Below are positions 35,566-42,706 of a stretch of DNA of 64,000 bases, piece by piece. Location of the stretch: the IMG/VR virus record IMGVR_UViG_3300047089_000152, positions 1 through 64,000 of that record; one strand, 5' to 3'. The notes beneath the pieces are model-generated. The model was not told the DNA's origin and did no database searches. It was given only the letters and a program-made list of their open reading frames with translations. Source of the stretch: a virus. The first letter of the stretch is position 1, and each line of letters starts with the position of its first letter. The position numbers and the translations under genes were made by a program.

Positions 35566-35969
35566 GAGAACTACAGCTCATCCTGTCCGACGACCTCACC
35601 TACGCGCAAACCGGTGAGCGGGTCCCCGCCGACGAAACCGTCGTGCTCGCTTTCGACGGGAAAACACGTGAACTGGACCTCACCAGCGAACACGCGAAAG
35701 AACTCCGCGACCTCATCGGCCCGTACCTCGAAGCCGGGCACCACCCCACCCCGCAGGCTTCCAAACCCCCGCCCGGCGTCGAAAGAGAAGAAAGTTCCAT
35801 CACCGTGGCCCGCGCCCGGCAGCAGCTCATCCGCGACTGGGCCGACGCCCGCGGGATGCGATCCCCCGACGGGAAACGACCCGTCTACCGGACTGAAAGC
35901 GGTGGATATTATTATTCGTATCGGCTGATGCGGCAATACGAAGCGCACCTGGCATCGCAAGGCGAATAG
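35562..35969 (+). CDS. lsr2: Lsr2-like nucleoid-associated protein
   Basis: ATG 35562. The N-terminal ADETVVLAFDGKTRELDLTS then EHAKELRDLIGPYLEAG follows the Lsr2 dimerisation domain, and the C-terminal LIRDWADARGMRS...YRLMRQYEAH follows its DNA-binding domain. 135 aa; the linker is longer and the AT-hook-like RGR core is not intact. Lsr2 bridges AT-rich DNA and silences foreign genes in actinobacteria; a phage copy may compete with the host protein or control phage genes. Confidence 0.75.
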   Translation: MRELQLILSDDLTYAQTGERVPADETVVLAFDGKTRELDLTSEHAKELRDLIGPYLEAGHHPTPQASKPPPGVEREESSITVARARQQLIRDWADARGMRSPDGKRPVYRTESGGYYYSYRLMRQYEAHLASQGE

Positions 35970-35971
35970 CG

Positions 35972-36184
35972 TCAGCCGAACACGGCTGAGCGGGCGCGGA
36001 GAAACTTGCGGGCGCAGAGTACGGGGTCTTTACCGATGCGGGCGAAGCCGATCGCAAGGTCGGCGGCTTTCTGCGGTGCGACTCCTCCCGCAACGAGCAC
36101 ATCGTATGCTTCTTCGACGCCCGGGGCCGGGGTGAGTATTGTGATGCCGCTCACCCCGGCCACGAATATCCGCATCCCGTCCAT
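35972..36184 (-). CDS. Hypothetical protein, 70 aa
   Basis: ATG at 36184 overlaps the upstream stop. Strand-rich start (MRIFVAGVSGITILTPAPGV) then helices (AADLAIGFARIGKDPVLCAR). Unknown. Confidence 0.55.
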   Translation of the reverse strand: MDGMRIFVAGVSGITILTPAPGVEEAYDVLVAGGVAPQKAADLAIGFARIGKDPVLCARKFLRARSAVFG

Positions 36185-36354
36185 CAGAACAGTGGCGTCT
36201 CTTCGTACCCTGGCATGACAGAGTTGACCCGCACCAGGTCCCAGCCGCCACCGGCGTCTATCTCAGCCTGGGCGGCCTCGTCGGTGACCGGTATCCACAC
36301 GTGGCCGGCGACACGGTACCAGCCGTCTTCCCGGGGAGCCTCGGGGATAGTCAT
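36184..36354 (-). CDS. Hypothetical protein, 56 aa
   Basis: ATG at 36354. PREDGWYRVAGHVWIPVTDE, then an acidic helix and strand; looks like a small beta domain. TGATG coupling to the next gene. Confidence 0.55.
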   Translation of the reverse strand: MTIPEAPREDGWYRVAGHVWIPVTDEAAQAEIDAGGGWDLVRVNSVMPGYEETPLF

Positions 36355-36363
36355 GGGCCGATA

Positions 36364-36684
36364 CTACTCCGTCACCACGATCTGAATACCCGCACACTCG
36401 TCAGTCAACAGGACTGGCCCGGCAGGCCACAAGGTGTGCGCTACGGGTATCTCGGCTGGGTCCTGGTAGCGGCCGGTCAGCCACCCTTGCTCCAGCGCCT
36501 CGGCGGGATGACCATGAACCCACCTGTGACACGCCGCGCACAACGTGACACGGTTGCAGGCGCGTTCGTCGCTGCCCGCCGACCTGAGCATTCTGTGGTG
36601 CACGTGCAGGTCGCGTGTGCTCCCGTCACGTGCGCACCGGTTCCCGTCGCGTTGGCGAATCTCCGCGTCGGGCACGTTCACCAC
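36364..36684 (-). CDS. HNH endonuclease
   Basis: Start set at GTG 36684; the longer frame upstream is not protein-like. DAEIRQRDGNRCARDGSTRD, LHVHHRMLRSAG, NRVTLCAACHRWVHGHPA: Cys pairs, HH and N...H of an HNH nuclease in about 60 residues. Probably a nicking or homing nuclease; HNH enzymes also serve phage packaging. Confidence 0.7.
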   Translation of the reverse strand: MVNVPDAEIRQRDGNRCARDGSTRDLHVHHRMLRSAGSDERACNRVTLCAACHRWVHGHPAEALEQGWLTGRYQDPAEIPVAHTLWPAGPVLLTDECAGIQIVVTE

Positions 36685-36711
36685 AGCGTAACCACCCCGT
36701 CGCAGGTTATC

Positions 36712-36719
36712 TGTATAAT
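36712..36719 (+). promoter_or_regulatory. Promoter with perfect -10 TATAAT
   Basis: TATAAT at 36714-36719 preceded by TG. The ATG at 36727 begins about where transcription should start. Confidence 0.55.
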
Positions 36720-36726
36720 GGTATGT

Positions 36727-36861
36727 ATGAGTACCAAAGAAATCTGTGTGCGGAAGGCACGCTATTCTTCCGTGCTCAGCTGCAAGCACTACGTTCTAGT
36801 CGGCCAGCCTATCTTCCGTGTCGAGGGACGGTGGATCTGCAAGGAATGCTTCTGGGTGTAA
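36727..36861 (+). CDS. Leaderless zinc-ribbon protein, 44 aa
   Basis: ATG 36727 (ATG 36718 is an alternative) has no ribosome site but sits at the expected transcription start. STKEICVRKARYSSVLSCKH, then GRWICKECFWV: two cysteine pairs. Overlaps the end of the antisense gene at 36796. Confidence 0.55.
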   Translation: MSTKEICVRKARYSSVLSCKHYVLVGQPIFRVEGRWICKECFWV

Positions 36862-37158
36862 CCGGCCCACAGCCCGGTGCCGGGCGTCATCTGACGCCCG
36901 GTCAACGATGACCGCCAGCTGGTCTACGACTTTTTGCTGCGCGATCCTGGCCCGTTTGGCTTTACGCCGCTTACCGATCTCCACCCACCGTTCCCGTTCC
37001 TGTTCACGTGACCTGTCCATCGAAAGGGTCGACCGGCACTGCCCGGTGTGACCGGCGGGCCGCCCGCACGCGGGCGGGTCCAGGAGTGCACCCCAGATTT
37101 TTTCGTAACGGATCATTTCCCGGCCGCACCGTGGTGTCACGCCGTGCTGGTTGGGCAT
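36796..37158 (-). CDS. Hypothetical protein with N-terminal Cys motif, 120 aa
   Basis: ATG at 37158. TPRCGREM...PACGRPAGHTGQCRS gives C...C...H...C near the start, then a long basic helix (REQERERWVEIGKRRKAKRA). Unknown. Confidence 0.55.
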   Translation of the reverse strand: MPNQHGVTPRCGREMIRYEKIWGALLDPPACGRPAGHTGQCRSTLSMDRSREQERERWVEIGKRRKAKRARIAQQKVVDQLAVIVDRASDDARHRAVGRLHPEAFLADPPSLDTEDRLAD

Positions 37159-37589
37159 GCGCACCCCGCGACGTGAACCATGCCACCCAGCGGAGACCGG
37201 TAACACAACCGGTGCGGCTCCAACCGGGTCCAGTCCGGGCGGCCCGAAACCGCGGGGCGGGGAAGCGGAATACCCGGCCTGGCGTGCCGGTCACACTCCG
37301 CGAAATCCCACTCGTACACGGTGGCATGACACAACGGGCATTTGCGGTTCTGCCGCAGCTGCTGGTACCGCAGCGGGTGGCATTGCGGGCAGCGGGACAC
37401 CGTGTGCCCCATGTCGATCAGCCTGGTGGCCTCGTCACAGTACGAACACCAAGTTTCGGGTGCGCCGCGCGGGGTAGCCGGTGGTCGCGGTGCCTCGCGT
37501 GGCCTGGTGACCTCCTGCTGTTTCGCCTGCAACCGGGGGCAGTTCTTCCCCATGTGGTCGTCTTCGCCGCAGTAGAAACAGTTCGTCAC
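37137..37589 (-). CDS. Zinc-knuckle protein, 150 aa
   Basis: GTG at 37589 overlaps the upstream stop. CFYCGEDDHMGKNC is an exact C-x2-C-x4-H-x4-C retroviral-type zinc knuckle (about 4-17). Two more modules follow: WCSYCDEATRLIDMGHTVSR with CPQC, and CPLCHATV...CDRH. Likely RNA or single-strand DNA binding. Such knuckles are rare in phage proteins. Confidence 0.65.
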   Translation of the reverse strand: MTNCFYCGEDDHMGKNCPRLQAKQQEVTRPREAPRPPATPRGAPETWCSYCDEATRLIDMGHTVSRCPQCHPLRYQQLRQNRKCPLCHATVYEWDFAECDRHARPGIPLPRPAVSGRPDWTRLEPHRLCYRSPLGGMVHVAGCACPTSTA

Positions 37590-38233
37590 AGGCTGGTCCC
37601 TCCGGGCTCCGGGTGGTACGGCGTCACGTGCCTGGGGCATTTGCACACGCCGGGCCGGATACCCTCCATGATCTGCCGGACCCGTTCCCTGGTCACGTCG
37701 AAGACCCCGCCGATCTCGTCCAGGGTACACCCCGCGGCGCGCAGCTCCCTGATCACCCGTTCCCGCACGCACACCGGCGTGGTAGCCGGTTCATATTCCA
37801 CGTAAGCCTGCGTGATCAGCAACTTCTGACCCCGCCGTTTCTCCCGCAGCTCCGCGTTCCGCTGGGCCACCTCCGCGTCCCGGGCTGCCCGCAGCCCCTC
37901 GGCCATACCCGACGCCAGGTACCCGACACCCTCCTCGGTGATGAACCACCGGTAGGTGGGAACGTTGTTGTAGTACGGGGACGGTTCCTTACCCCCCCGA
38001 CGGGTGCGGCCACGGCCGGTCTGCCGTTCCAGGATCTGATTCGTCCACGTCAACCGGCGTTGCAGGTTCGACATCGACGGGGTCGTGACCTTCCCCTTGA
38101 CCGGTTTGAACGGCGGGTCGGGGATGGTGAACTGCCGGGCCATGTCACCAGCGAGAAGACCCTGTTCGCCTGCTTCCTTCAACAGTTCCAGGACGCGGCG
38201 GGGGTTGGGTGGGTTGTGCGTTGACTCTGACAT
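37586..38233 (-). CDS. Protein with sigma region 4-like helix-turn-helix
   Basis: ATG at 38233. Residues about 160-195 (VIRELRAAGCTLDEIGGVFD then VTRERVRQIMEG) match the sigma-70 region 4 pattern, especially VTRERVRQI. The N-terminal half looks like a winged helix with a basic linker (RQTGRGRTRRGGK). No region 2 is visible, so it is not a complete sigma factor; a -35-binding regulator or anti-sigma-like adaptor is likely. Confidence 0.65.
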   Translation of the reverse strand: MSESTHNPPNPRRVLELLKEAGEQGLLAGDMARQFTIPDPPFKPVKGKVTTPSMSNLQRRLTWTNQILERQTGRGRTRRGGKEPSPYYNNVPTYRWFITEEGVGYLASGMAEGLRAARDAEVAQRNAELREKRRGQKLLITQAYVEYEPATTPVCVRERVIRELRAAGCTLDEIGGVFDVTRERVRQIMEGIRPGVCKCPRHVTPYHPEPGGTSL

Positions 38234-38241
38234 ACCGTTGA

Positions 38242-38270
38242 CCGTAACCTCACCATGCTGGTCGTGTCAA
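38242..38270 (-). promoter_or_regulatory. Minus-strand promoter with TTGACA
   Basis: Minus strand TTGACA (38265-38270), 17 bases, then TTACGG (38242-38247). The predicted start of transcription falls near the ATG at 38233. Confidence 0.5.
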
Positions 38271-38305
38271 CCGGACGGGAACCGTAGCAGCGAAGAGAGG
38301 TAGCA

Positions 38306-38671
38306 GTGAGTACGAGAGAGTGTCTCAGCAAGAGCGGACAGTGCCTGAAATCCGTCTCCGCGAACGTCAGGGATCACCCTGCCTGCGTGGACGGGTGCGA
38401 GATGTTCCGGCATGTCCACGACGAGAACCTGAACTGCCTGGCCTGCTATTACGGTGAGCCGCCCCAGTTCTCGGACGACCCCCAGTTACTTGTCCTTGGG
38501 TTTCTTCTCCTGCGCAGGTTTGGCATGCGGGCCCTTCGGGCTGTCCGCGTCACGACGCCGCTGGAGGTAGCTGCCGCGCGTTTTCCGCGTGGACGCGCCT
38601 CCCTTGGTCTGCTTCCCCTTCTTTTTCTTACCCATGAGACCGCGCTCCCTTCCTGCGGCGGTGACGGATGA
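38306..38671 (+). CDS. Cys-containing protein, C-terminus doubtful, 121 aa
   Basis: GTG 38306 with GAGAGG in front. The first 60 residues look real (STRECLSKSGQCLKSV, then CVDGCEMF and CLACYYGEP). The remainder runs antisense to two small minus-strand genes and is Leu/Arg-rich, so the natural end may be different. Confidence 0.4.
   Translation: MSTRECLSKSGQCLKSVSANVRDHPACVDGCEMFRHVHDENLNCLACYYGEPPQFSDDPQLLVLGFLLLRRFGMRALRAVRVTTPLEVAAARFPRGRASLGLLPLLFLTHETALPSCGGDG
38486..38635 (-). CDS. Lys-rich mini protein, 49 aa
   Basis: ATG at 38635; GGGAG upstream. GKKKKGKQTKGGASTRKTRG, then RRRDADSPKG; fully disordered and basic, similar in style to those at 24-26 kb. Confidence 0.5.
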   Translation of the reverse strand: MGKKKKGKQTKGGASTRKTRGSYLQRRRDADSPKGPHAKPAQEKKPKDK

Positions 38672-38774
38672 CGACCCGGGCGTGCCAGCGGTTCATCTTC
38701 CTCCGCAGCCTGCGTTTCTCCGCTTTCACCCTGACTTGCCGAGCGTAGACGTAGCCTTGCATCACAACCTCCAT
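38628..38774 (-). CDS. Basic mini protein, 48 aa
   Basis: ATG at 38774. Beta-like start (EVVMQGYVYARQVRV), then KAEKRRLRRKMNRWHARVVI and an Arg tail. Overlaps the next start by eight bases. Confidence 0.5.
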   Translation of the reverse strand: MEVVMQGYVYARQVRVKAEKRRLRRKMNRWHARVVIRHRRRKGARSHG

Positions 38775-38775
38775 G

Positions 38776-39143
38776 TACGTTGGTCCCCTGGTCCAGGTGT
38801 CCACCGTAACCCGAATCCTACGTTGACCTGGGTTTTCGCAAGTAAGCAACGCTCTTTGTTGCGCTGCTCTTAGGACCTTGACCTTGATGGTCAGCGGAGC
38901 TGACCGTTAGGGCAGAGCCGCGGCCCGCTGTTCAGTTGTCCAGGCATGGTGATCTGAGACACGGTGGCCGTCTCTTGTCCGTTCCGTGTCCTACGTGATA
39001 CTATGGGCATGCCGAAGTGCCAGCCCCATCTTCGCACGGTCCGGGGGCGCCCCGCAAGGGGTTCGGGCCGTGCTTCAACTTTTGGCAGGATCTCACGGTC
39101 GTGGCAGGATCTCACGGTCAGACGCCAGTGGTACACTAAAGGT
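38776..39143. other. Regulatory intergenic region with 18-bp tandem repeat
   Basis: TGGCAGGATCTCACGGTC occurs at 39083-39100 and again at 39102-39119, just upstream of the TGGTACACT promoter at 39129-39137. A GCAAC/GTTGC hairpin lies near 38842. No gene is convincing in this stretch. Confidence 0.55.
39129..39137 (+). promoter_or_regulatory. Extended -10 TGGTACACT before a leaderless gene
   Basis: -10 TACACT at 39132-39137; ATG of the GIY-YIG gene begins six bases later, and no ribosome site exists. Confidence 0.65.
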
Positions 39144-39740
39144 ATGGCCGACGACTATGAGTTCTACAGGCGGGAAGGTCGACTCGATCACGCACAGCAG
39201 GTACTGCTTGGTGACCTAGAAGCGCGGCGAGAACTTCAGGAGTCGATCAACGATCTCCGCCGTGAGCATTGGGAGCTAAAAAAGCAAGTCACCGAAGCTG
39301 CCGAACAGCTGAGGCTGACACAACTCAAGTATCACACCGTCAGCACCGAACTTGCGATACGCATGCAGCTTGCTGACGAGCTACCACGCTACGAGCACTG
39401 GGCCATCGACCTGATCAGGTCGATGGCAACATTCGACCGGCGTCACCAGAAGTGGGAAAATTGCCCGGAGATCGAAGGTGTCTACGTCCTATACCAGGAC
39501 GAAGAACTACTCTACGTCGGCGAAGCCGCTAACATCCGCAAGCGACTGCGGAACCACCCGCAGCGCGGGTTCACGACAGTAAGGTACTGCGAAGTGCTCG
39601 GCGGCAAAGACGCTCGCTGCGCGACCGAAACCAAGCTTGTCAGAGCGCTGAACCCTGCTGGCAACGGTCGGGAGACCAGAGGCACTGTGATAGTTAAGCC
39701 CCTGGATGTTACGAGCGGTATGCGTATCCCAGTTCGCTGA
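39144..39740 (+). CDS. GIY-YIG nuclease with coiled coil
   Basis: ATG 39144. The N-terminal 80 residues are a coiled coil (RRELQESINDLRREHWELKK...). From about 115 the nuclease domain runs: GVYVLYQDEELLYVGEAANI (GIY...YIG), RKRLRNH (catalytic Arg), and ATETKLVRALNP (Glu and Asn). 198 aa. Such proteins are homing-like or host-directed DNA nucleases. The coiled coil suggests dimerisation. Confidence 0.75.
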   Translation: MADDYEFYRREGRLDHAQQVLLGDLEARRELQESINDLRREHWELKKQVTEAAEQLRLTQLKYHTVSTELAIRMQLADELPRYEHWAIDLIRSMATFDRRHQKWENCPEIEGVYVLYQDEELLYVGEAANIRKRLRNHPQRGFTTVRYCEVLGGKDARCATETKLVRALNPAGNGRETRGTVIVKPLDVTSGMRIPVR

Positions 39741-39768
39741 GTTTCTTGTCCCGCGTAGGCTGACCCGC

Positions 39769-40149
39769 ATGAAAACCTTGCTTCTCGCCGTCATGGTCAC
39801 GGTGTCGGCCGCTGCATGCTCCAGTAGCAGCACGACAAGCACCCCGCCACCAGCACCGACGTCCGCGACACCAAGCCTGTCGTCAGCGGCACCGTCGCAC
39901 ACCAAGACGCCCACACCGGCACCAACGCATACCCGCGCGGCAACTCCACCACCGACACGGACACGTGCCGCAGCGCCGCCTCCGGCCCCAGCTCCAGTGT
40001 CCTGCCACCCCACCAGCAGCACCGGGCACTGCTACAAGCCCGGCCAGTTCTGCCCGCAGGCTGACCACGGACTGACAGGAAATACCGCGTCCGGTGAGTC
40101 CATCACCTGCCGGTACGTCAGCGGCCGGTGGCACTGGGAACCATCCTGA
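39769..40149 (+). CDS. Lipoprotein with Cys-rich C-terminal domain, 126 aa
   Basis: ATG 39769. Lipobox MVTVSAAAC; then a Thr/Pro/Ala-rich linker of 65 residues and a C-terminal CHPTSSTGHCYKPGQFC...SITCRYVSGRWHWEP module. That GHCYxPGxxC...C...GxWxW pattern is frequent at the ends of actinobacterial surface proteins. Likely surface displayed. Confidence 0.7.
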   Translation: MKTLLLAVMVTVSAAACSSSSTTSTPPPAPTSATPSLSSAAPSHTKTPTPAPTHTRAATPPPTRTRAAAPPPAPAPVSCHPTSSTGHCYKPGQFCPQADHGLTGNTASGESITCRYVSGRWHWEPS

Positions 40150-40157
40150 GACAATGA

Positions 40158-40166
40158 TGGTACACT
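40158..40166 (+). promoter_or_regulatory. Extended -10 TGGTACACT
   Basis: -10 TACACT at 40161-40166 followed by GTAGGTAC, the full consensus. About 65 bases upstream of ATG 40237. Confidence 0.65.
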
Positions 40167-40236
40167 GTAGGTACGACAAGGGGTAAGTAGGTCGCCGCAG
40201 GGTGGCCGCATGCCCCCGGATCTGGAGGAAAAAAAG

Positions 40237-40656
40237 ATGGTGCGTGTATGGCAAGTTCGTCACACCTTCACATCCAGTAATGGTGAGACATACCGTAATG
40301 AAAAGGGAGGCGAGGTCGGTATAGAAACAAAGCCCGGAAGTCCGATCTGGGTCAAACCAGATGACCTCGATGAATTGATCGAGTCGCTCCTGGAAGTAAA
40401 AAACCATCCTGTGGAGCCATACAAGGCACCGGGATTCAGAGAAAGAACCAGCAGTGACGAGCAGATCGTGCGAGTGGATGGTGGTTACGCCTACACATGG
40501 CCAGGCGAGCCGCTCGCGATCGGTGACCGTGTACTGCTTCCCGAGAACTGGCTCAGTGCCGTGAAACACGGTCACGGACCGTTCCAGGGAACGGTAACAG
40601 GCTTCGGCACCGACTACGACGGTGTAATGTCAGCCGTTATCAAAAAGATCGACTGA
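40237..40656 (+). CDS. Hypothetical protein, 139 aa
   Basis: ATG 40237 with CTGGAGG eight bases upstream. Beta-rich; a C-terminal GYAYTWPGEPLAIGDRVLLP...GTVTGFGTDYDG segment resembles a KOW/SH3-like barrel. Unknown. Confidence 0.6.
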   Translation: MVRVWQVRHTFTSSNGETYRNEKGGEVGIETKPGSPIWVKPDDLDELIESLLEVKNHPVEPYKAPGFRERTSSDEQIVRVDGGYAYTWPGEPLAIGDRVLLPENWLSAVKHGHGPFQGTVTGFGTDYDGVMSAVIKKID

Positions 40657-40682
40657 CGGGGGCGGCGGGGGGCCTTACTTGC

Positions 40683-40730
40683 CTTGTGCGAAGCAACTAC
40701 CTGACCTGGGACGCTAAGCGTACACCTGTG
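40683..40730 (+). repeat. 48-bp regulatory repeat, copy 1
   Basis: Same sequence as 41818-41865 at 45 of 48 positions, with a shared ACGCTAAGCGT palindrome at 40711-40721. Lies directly upstream of a -10 element TATGCT at 40737-40742 and a leaderless ATG. Confidence 0.75.
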
Positions 40731-40736
40731 AAGGGG

Positions 40737-40742
40737 TATGCT
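40737..40742 (+). promoter_or_regulatory. -10 TATGCT
   Basis: Seven bases before ATG 40749, so the mRNA likely starts at the ATG. Confidence 0.5.
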
Positions 40743-40748
40743 GGTGAC

Positions 40749-41078
40749 ATGGCCAAAGGAAACCTCCCGTTCGAGTCCCTCACCGCGGCGACAGCCGCAG
40801 GTCCCGGAGCTGTGAACGACCTGCAAGACACCCTCGCGCTGCATTCGCTGACAGCCCAGATAACCGACTTTGCCGGTACAGGAAACTGGACGATCAGGCT
40901 GGAAGCCTCACTTGACAACGTAAACTTCGTGGCATTGCAGAGCCAGACCCTCAACGAAGACGTCAACATTCACTTCGTCGGCGTGGTCACCTTCCCCGCC
41001 CGGTACGTCCGCGCTAACCTACTCCTAGACTCCGGGGTGACGAGCATCACGGTTACCGCCTGGGTGGCAAGCGCCTGA
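40749..41078 (+). CDS. Possible capsid/tail decoration protein, 109 aa
   Basis: ATG 40749, leaderless. NLPFESLTAATAAGPGAVND, then beta strands GTGNWTIRLEASLDNVNFVA and a closing ARYVRANLLLDSGVTSITVT. This beta-sandwich pattern is typical of small phage decoration or fibre proteins and of discoidin-like domains. Its own promoter argues for separate control from the tail genes. Confidence 0.55.
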   Translation: MAKGNLPFESLTAATAAGPGAVNDLQDTLALHSLTAQITDFAGTGNWTIRLEASLDNVNFVALQSQTLNEDVNIHFVGVVTFPARYVRANLLLDSGVTSITVTAWVASA

Positions 41079-41084
41079 GCTGTG

Positions 41085-41795
41085 ATGATCGCCCACTTCT
41101 ACCACACGTGGGTCGACGGCGAATGGGAACGCCCCGCTGCCGCGCATGTGATGGCTATGGGTGCGGCCGGTTTGCGCCCGGACGTGTTCGCGGTCGGGGT
41201 TGTGGGTTCGGCGGAACGACGTAAGGCCGCGCGGGGCTGGTGGCGTAAGGCTGCCGTGGCTGATTCGGTTGAGTTCACCGAAGCCGACGCCGGGTACGAG
41301 CAGGTGACGTTGCGGCGGTTGCGGGAATGGGTGGCTACAGCGGATCCGGCCACCCCAGTGCTGTACGCGCATTCTAAGGGTGCATACAACCTGTCACCGA
41401 TCACGGCGGTACACCGGGACGCTATGACATCAGGTGTGGTACGGCGATGGCGTGGAGCCGTCGCCGCGCTGACGGACCACGACGTGGCAGGCTGTTTCTG
41501 GAGCCTGGGGACACAGCCGCATTTCACGGGGAATTTCTGGTGGGCGCGGGCGGGGTATCTGGCTGGCCTGCCGGTGGTCGCGGATACGGACCGGTTCGCG
41601 GCGGAGTTGTGGTTGGGTCAGGATGACCCGGCTTGGTGTGAGCTGGGGGAATTCACTTATGCGGAGATGTGTGAAGCGGTGCTGGGGCGGCCAGAGTTGG
41701 ACGCTCCGGGGTTGGTGATGCCTCCGGGCGTGTCCCTGCTGGGGTCTCCGGCACCTGCCGCAACGATTCCGTATGGCCGGGCCGAGCGTATGTGA
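41085..41795 (+). CDS. Glycosyltransferase-like protein, 236 aa
   Basis: ATG 41085 (GTG 41082 possible), six bases after the previous stop. LYAHSKGAYN near 98, an H-R-D-x-M helix and HFTGNFWWARAGYLAGLPVV near 150 follow a pattern seen in polysaccharide glycosyltransferase-like proteins of phages and capsule clusters. May decorate the structural protein encoded before it. Enzyme activity is inference. Confidence 0.5.
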   Translation: MIAHFYHTWVDGEWERPAAAHVMAMGAAGLRPDVFAVGVVGSAERRKAARGWWRKAAVADSVEFTEADAGYEQVTLRRLREWVATADPATPVLYAHSKGAYNLSPITAVHRDAMTSGVVRRWRGAVAALTDHDVAGCFWSLGTQPHFTGNFWWARAGYLAGLPVVADTDRFAAELWLGQDDPAWCELGEFTYAEMCEAVLGRPELDAPGLVMPPGVSLLGSPAPAATIPYGRAERM

Positions 41796-41817
41796 GGTGC
41801 CAATAGTATTTGCTTTG

Positions 41818-41865
41818 CTTGTGCGAAGCAATTAACCGACCTGGGACGCTAAGCGTACACCTGTG
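41818..41865 (+). repeat. 48-bp regulatory repeat, copy 2
   Basis: Matches copy 1 at 45 of 48 positions, including the ACGCTAAGCGT palindrome (41846-41856). It ends one base before the TACAAT -10 at 41867, so it occupies the position of an operator or activator site. Confidence 0.75.
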
Positions 41866-41872
41866 GTACAAT
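41864..41872 (+). promoter_or_regulatory. Extended -10 TGGTACAAT before a leaderless gene
   Basis: TACAAT at 41867-41872; ATG at 41879. Confidence 0.65.
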
Positions 41873-41878
41873 AGACCT

Positions 41879-42706
41879 ATGGCCACCTACAAGACGCTGC
41901 GCAGTGACGACCCGAAAGTCCAGCAAGCCCGGCAACGCGCCGGGAAAATCGTCGGGGCGATGAACGACCTCGCCGCCCTCGTCCAACAGTCGTGGGACGC
42001 GAAAGACTGGCGCGTCCTCGGCTATGACTCCTGGCAGAGTTACACGGTCGGGGAGTTCGGCCACGGCGACACCGCCATCAAAGCCCGGCAGGTCATCGTG
42101 TCCATGCTCCGAGGAACCGGACTGTCCCAACGCGCCATCGCCGCGGAGACCGGCGCGTCCGTCGCGACCGTCAACAACGACATTGCCGACCTGTCAACCG
42201 CACCCCCGGAGGGTGACCCTACGACGATCGACCGGCGACCCCGGCCGACTGTTCAGGAACCTGAACAGTCACTCAGAGTAACCGGGCTGGACGGTAGGAC
42301 ACAACCCGCCAGCAGAGGAGGCATGACAGGAGACCAGCGCAGAGAACGGGACCGGCTACTGCGGGCGCAAAGACGGCAAAGAGAAGCGGCCCTCCGCGAA
42401 ACCCACGCCGCCGACGCCGCCCGGCCGGTACCTGACATGATCCACGGTCACCCCGTGACCGTCACCTGCCCGATGTGCGTAGAACTGGCACGCCCAGCCC
42501 GCGAAGCACCCGTTGAACCACTAGCTGGACATTCCGTCGAAACCCGGCTTCGGCTGCTGTTCGCCGGGTTCCTCGACGGTCTCACCCCCGACCAGCTCAC
42601 CGCCCTGCACGACCACTGGGACGAGATCATGAACGAAACCGTCACAGACCGGATCACTAGCTGGGCCGCCGTCGGCCGTACCGTCGCGCAGGAAAGGGCA
42701 AGCTGA
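41879..42706 (+). CDS. DNA-binding helix-turn-helix protein, 275 aa
   Basis: ATG 41879, at the transcription start. GTGLSQRAIAAETGASVATV then NNDIADL (about 80-105) is a helix-turn-helix. The preceding WRVLGYDSWQSYTVGEFG is typical of ParB-like/winged-helix regulators in actinophages. A later CPMC pair and helical C-terminus. Perhaps the regulator that reads the 48-bp repeats. Confidence 0.65.
   Translation: MATYKTLRSDDPKVQQARQRAGKIVGAMNDLAALVQQSWDAKDWRVLGYDSWQSYTVGEFGHGDTAIKARQVIVSMLRGTGLSQRAIAAETGASVATVNNDIADLSTAPPEGDPTTIDRRPRPTVQEPEQSLRVTGLDGRTQPASRGGMTGDQRRERDRLLRAQRRQREAALRETHAADAARPVPDMIHGHPVTVTCPMCVELARPAREAPVEPLAGHSVETRLRLLFAGFLDGLTPDQLTALHDHWDEIMNETVTDRITSWAAVGRTVAQERAS

Noticed and set aside
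36301-36726. Long plus-strand extension of the 44-aa zinc-ribbon gene
   Set aside because: The extension runs antisense to the HNH gene; TATAAT directly upstream of ATG 36727 supports the short form.
37137-37772. Upstream part of the 211-codon frame containing the zinc knuckle
   Set aside because: Its first 61 codons lie inside the sigma-4-like gene in another frame and are low complexity; GTG 37589 overlaps that gene's stop.
38891-39136. 81-codon minus-strand frame in the intergenic region
   Set aside because: Covers the 18-bp tandem repeat and the promoter; sequence is Arg/Trp/Pro rich with no ribosome site.
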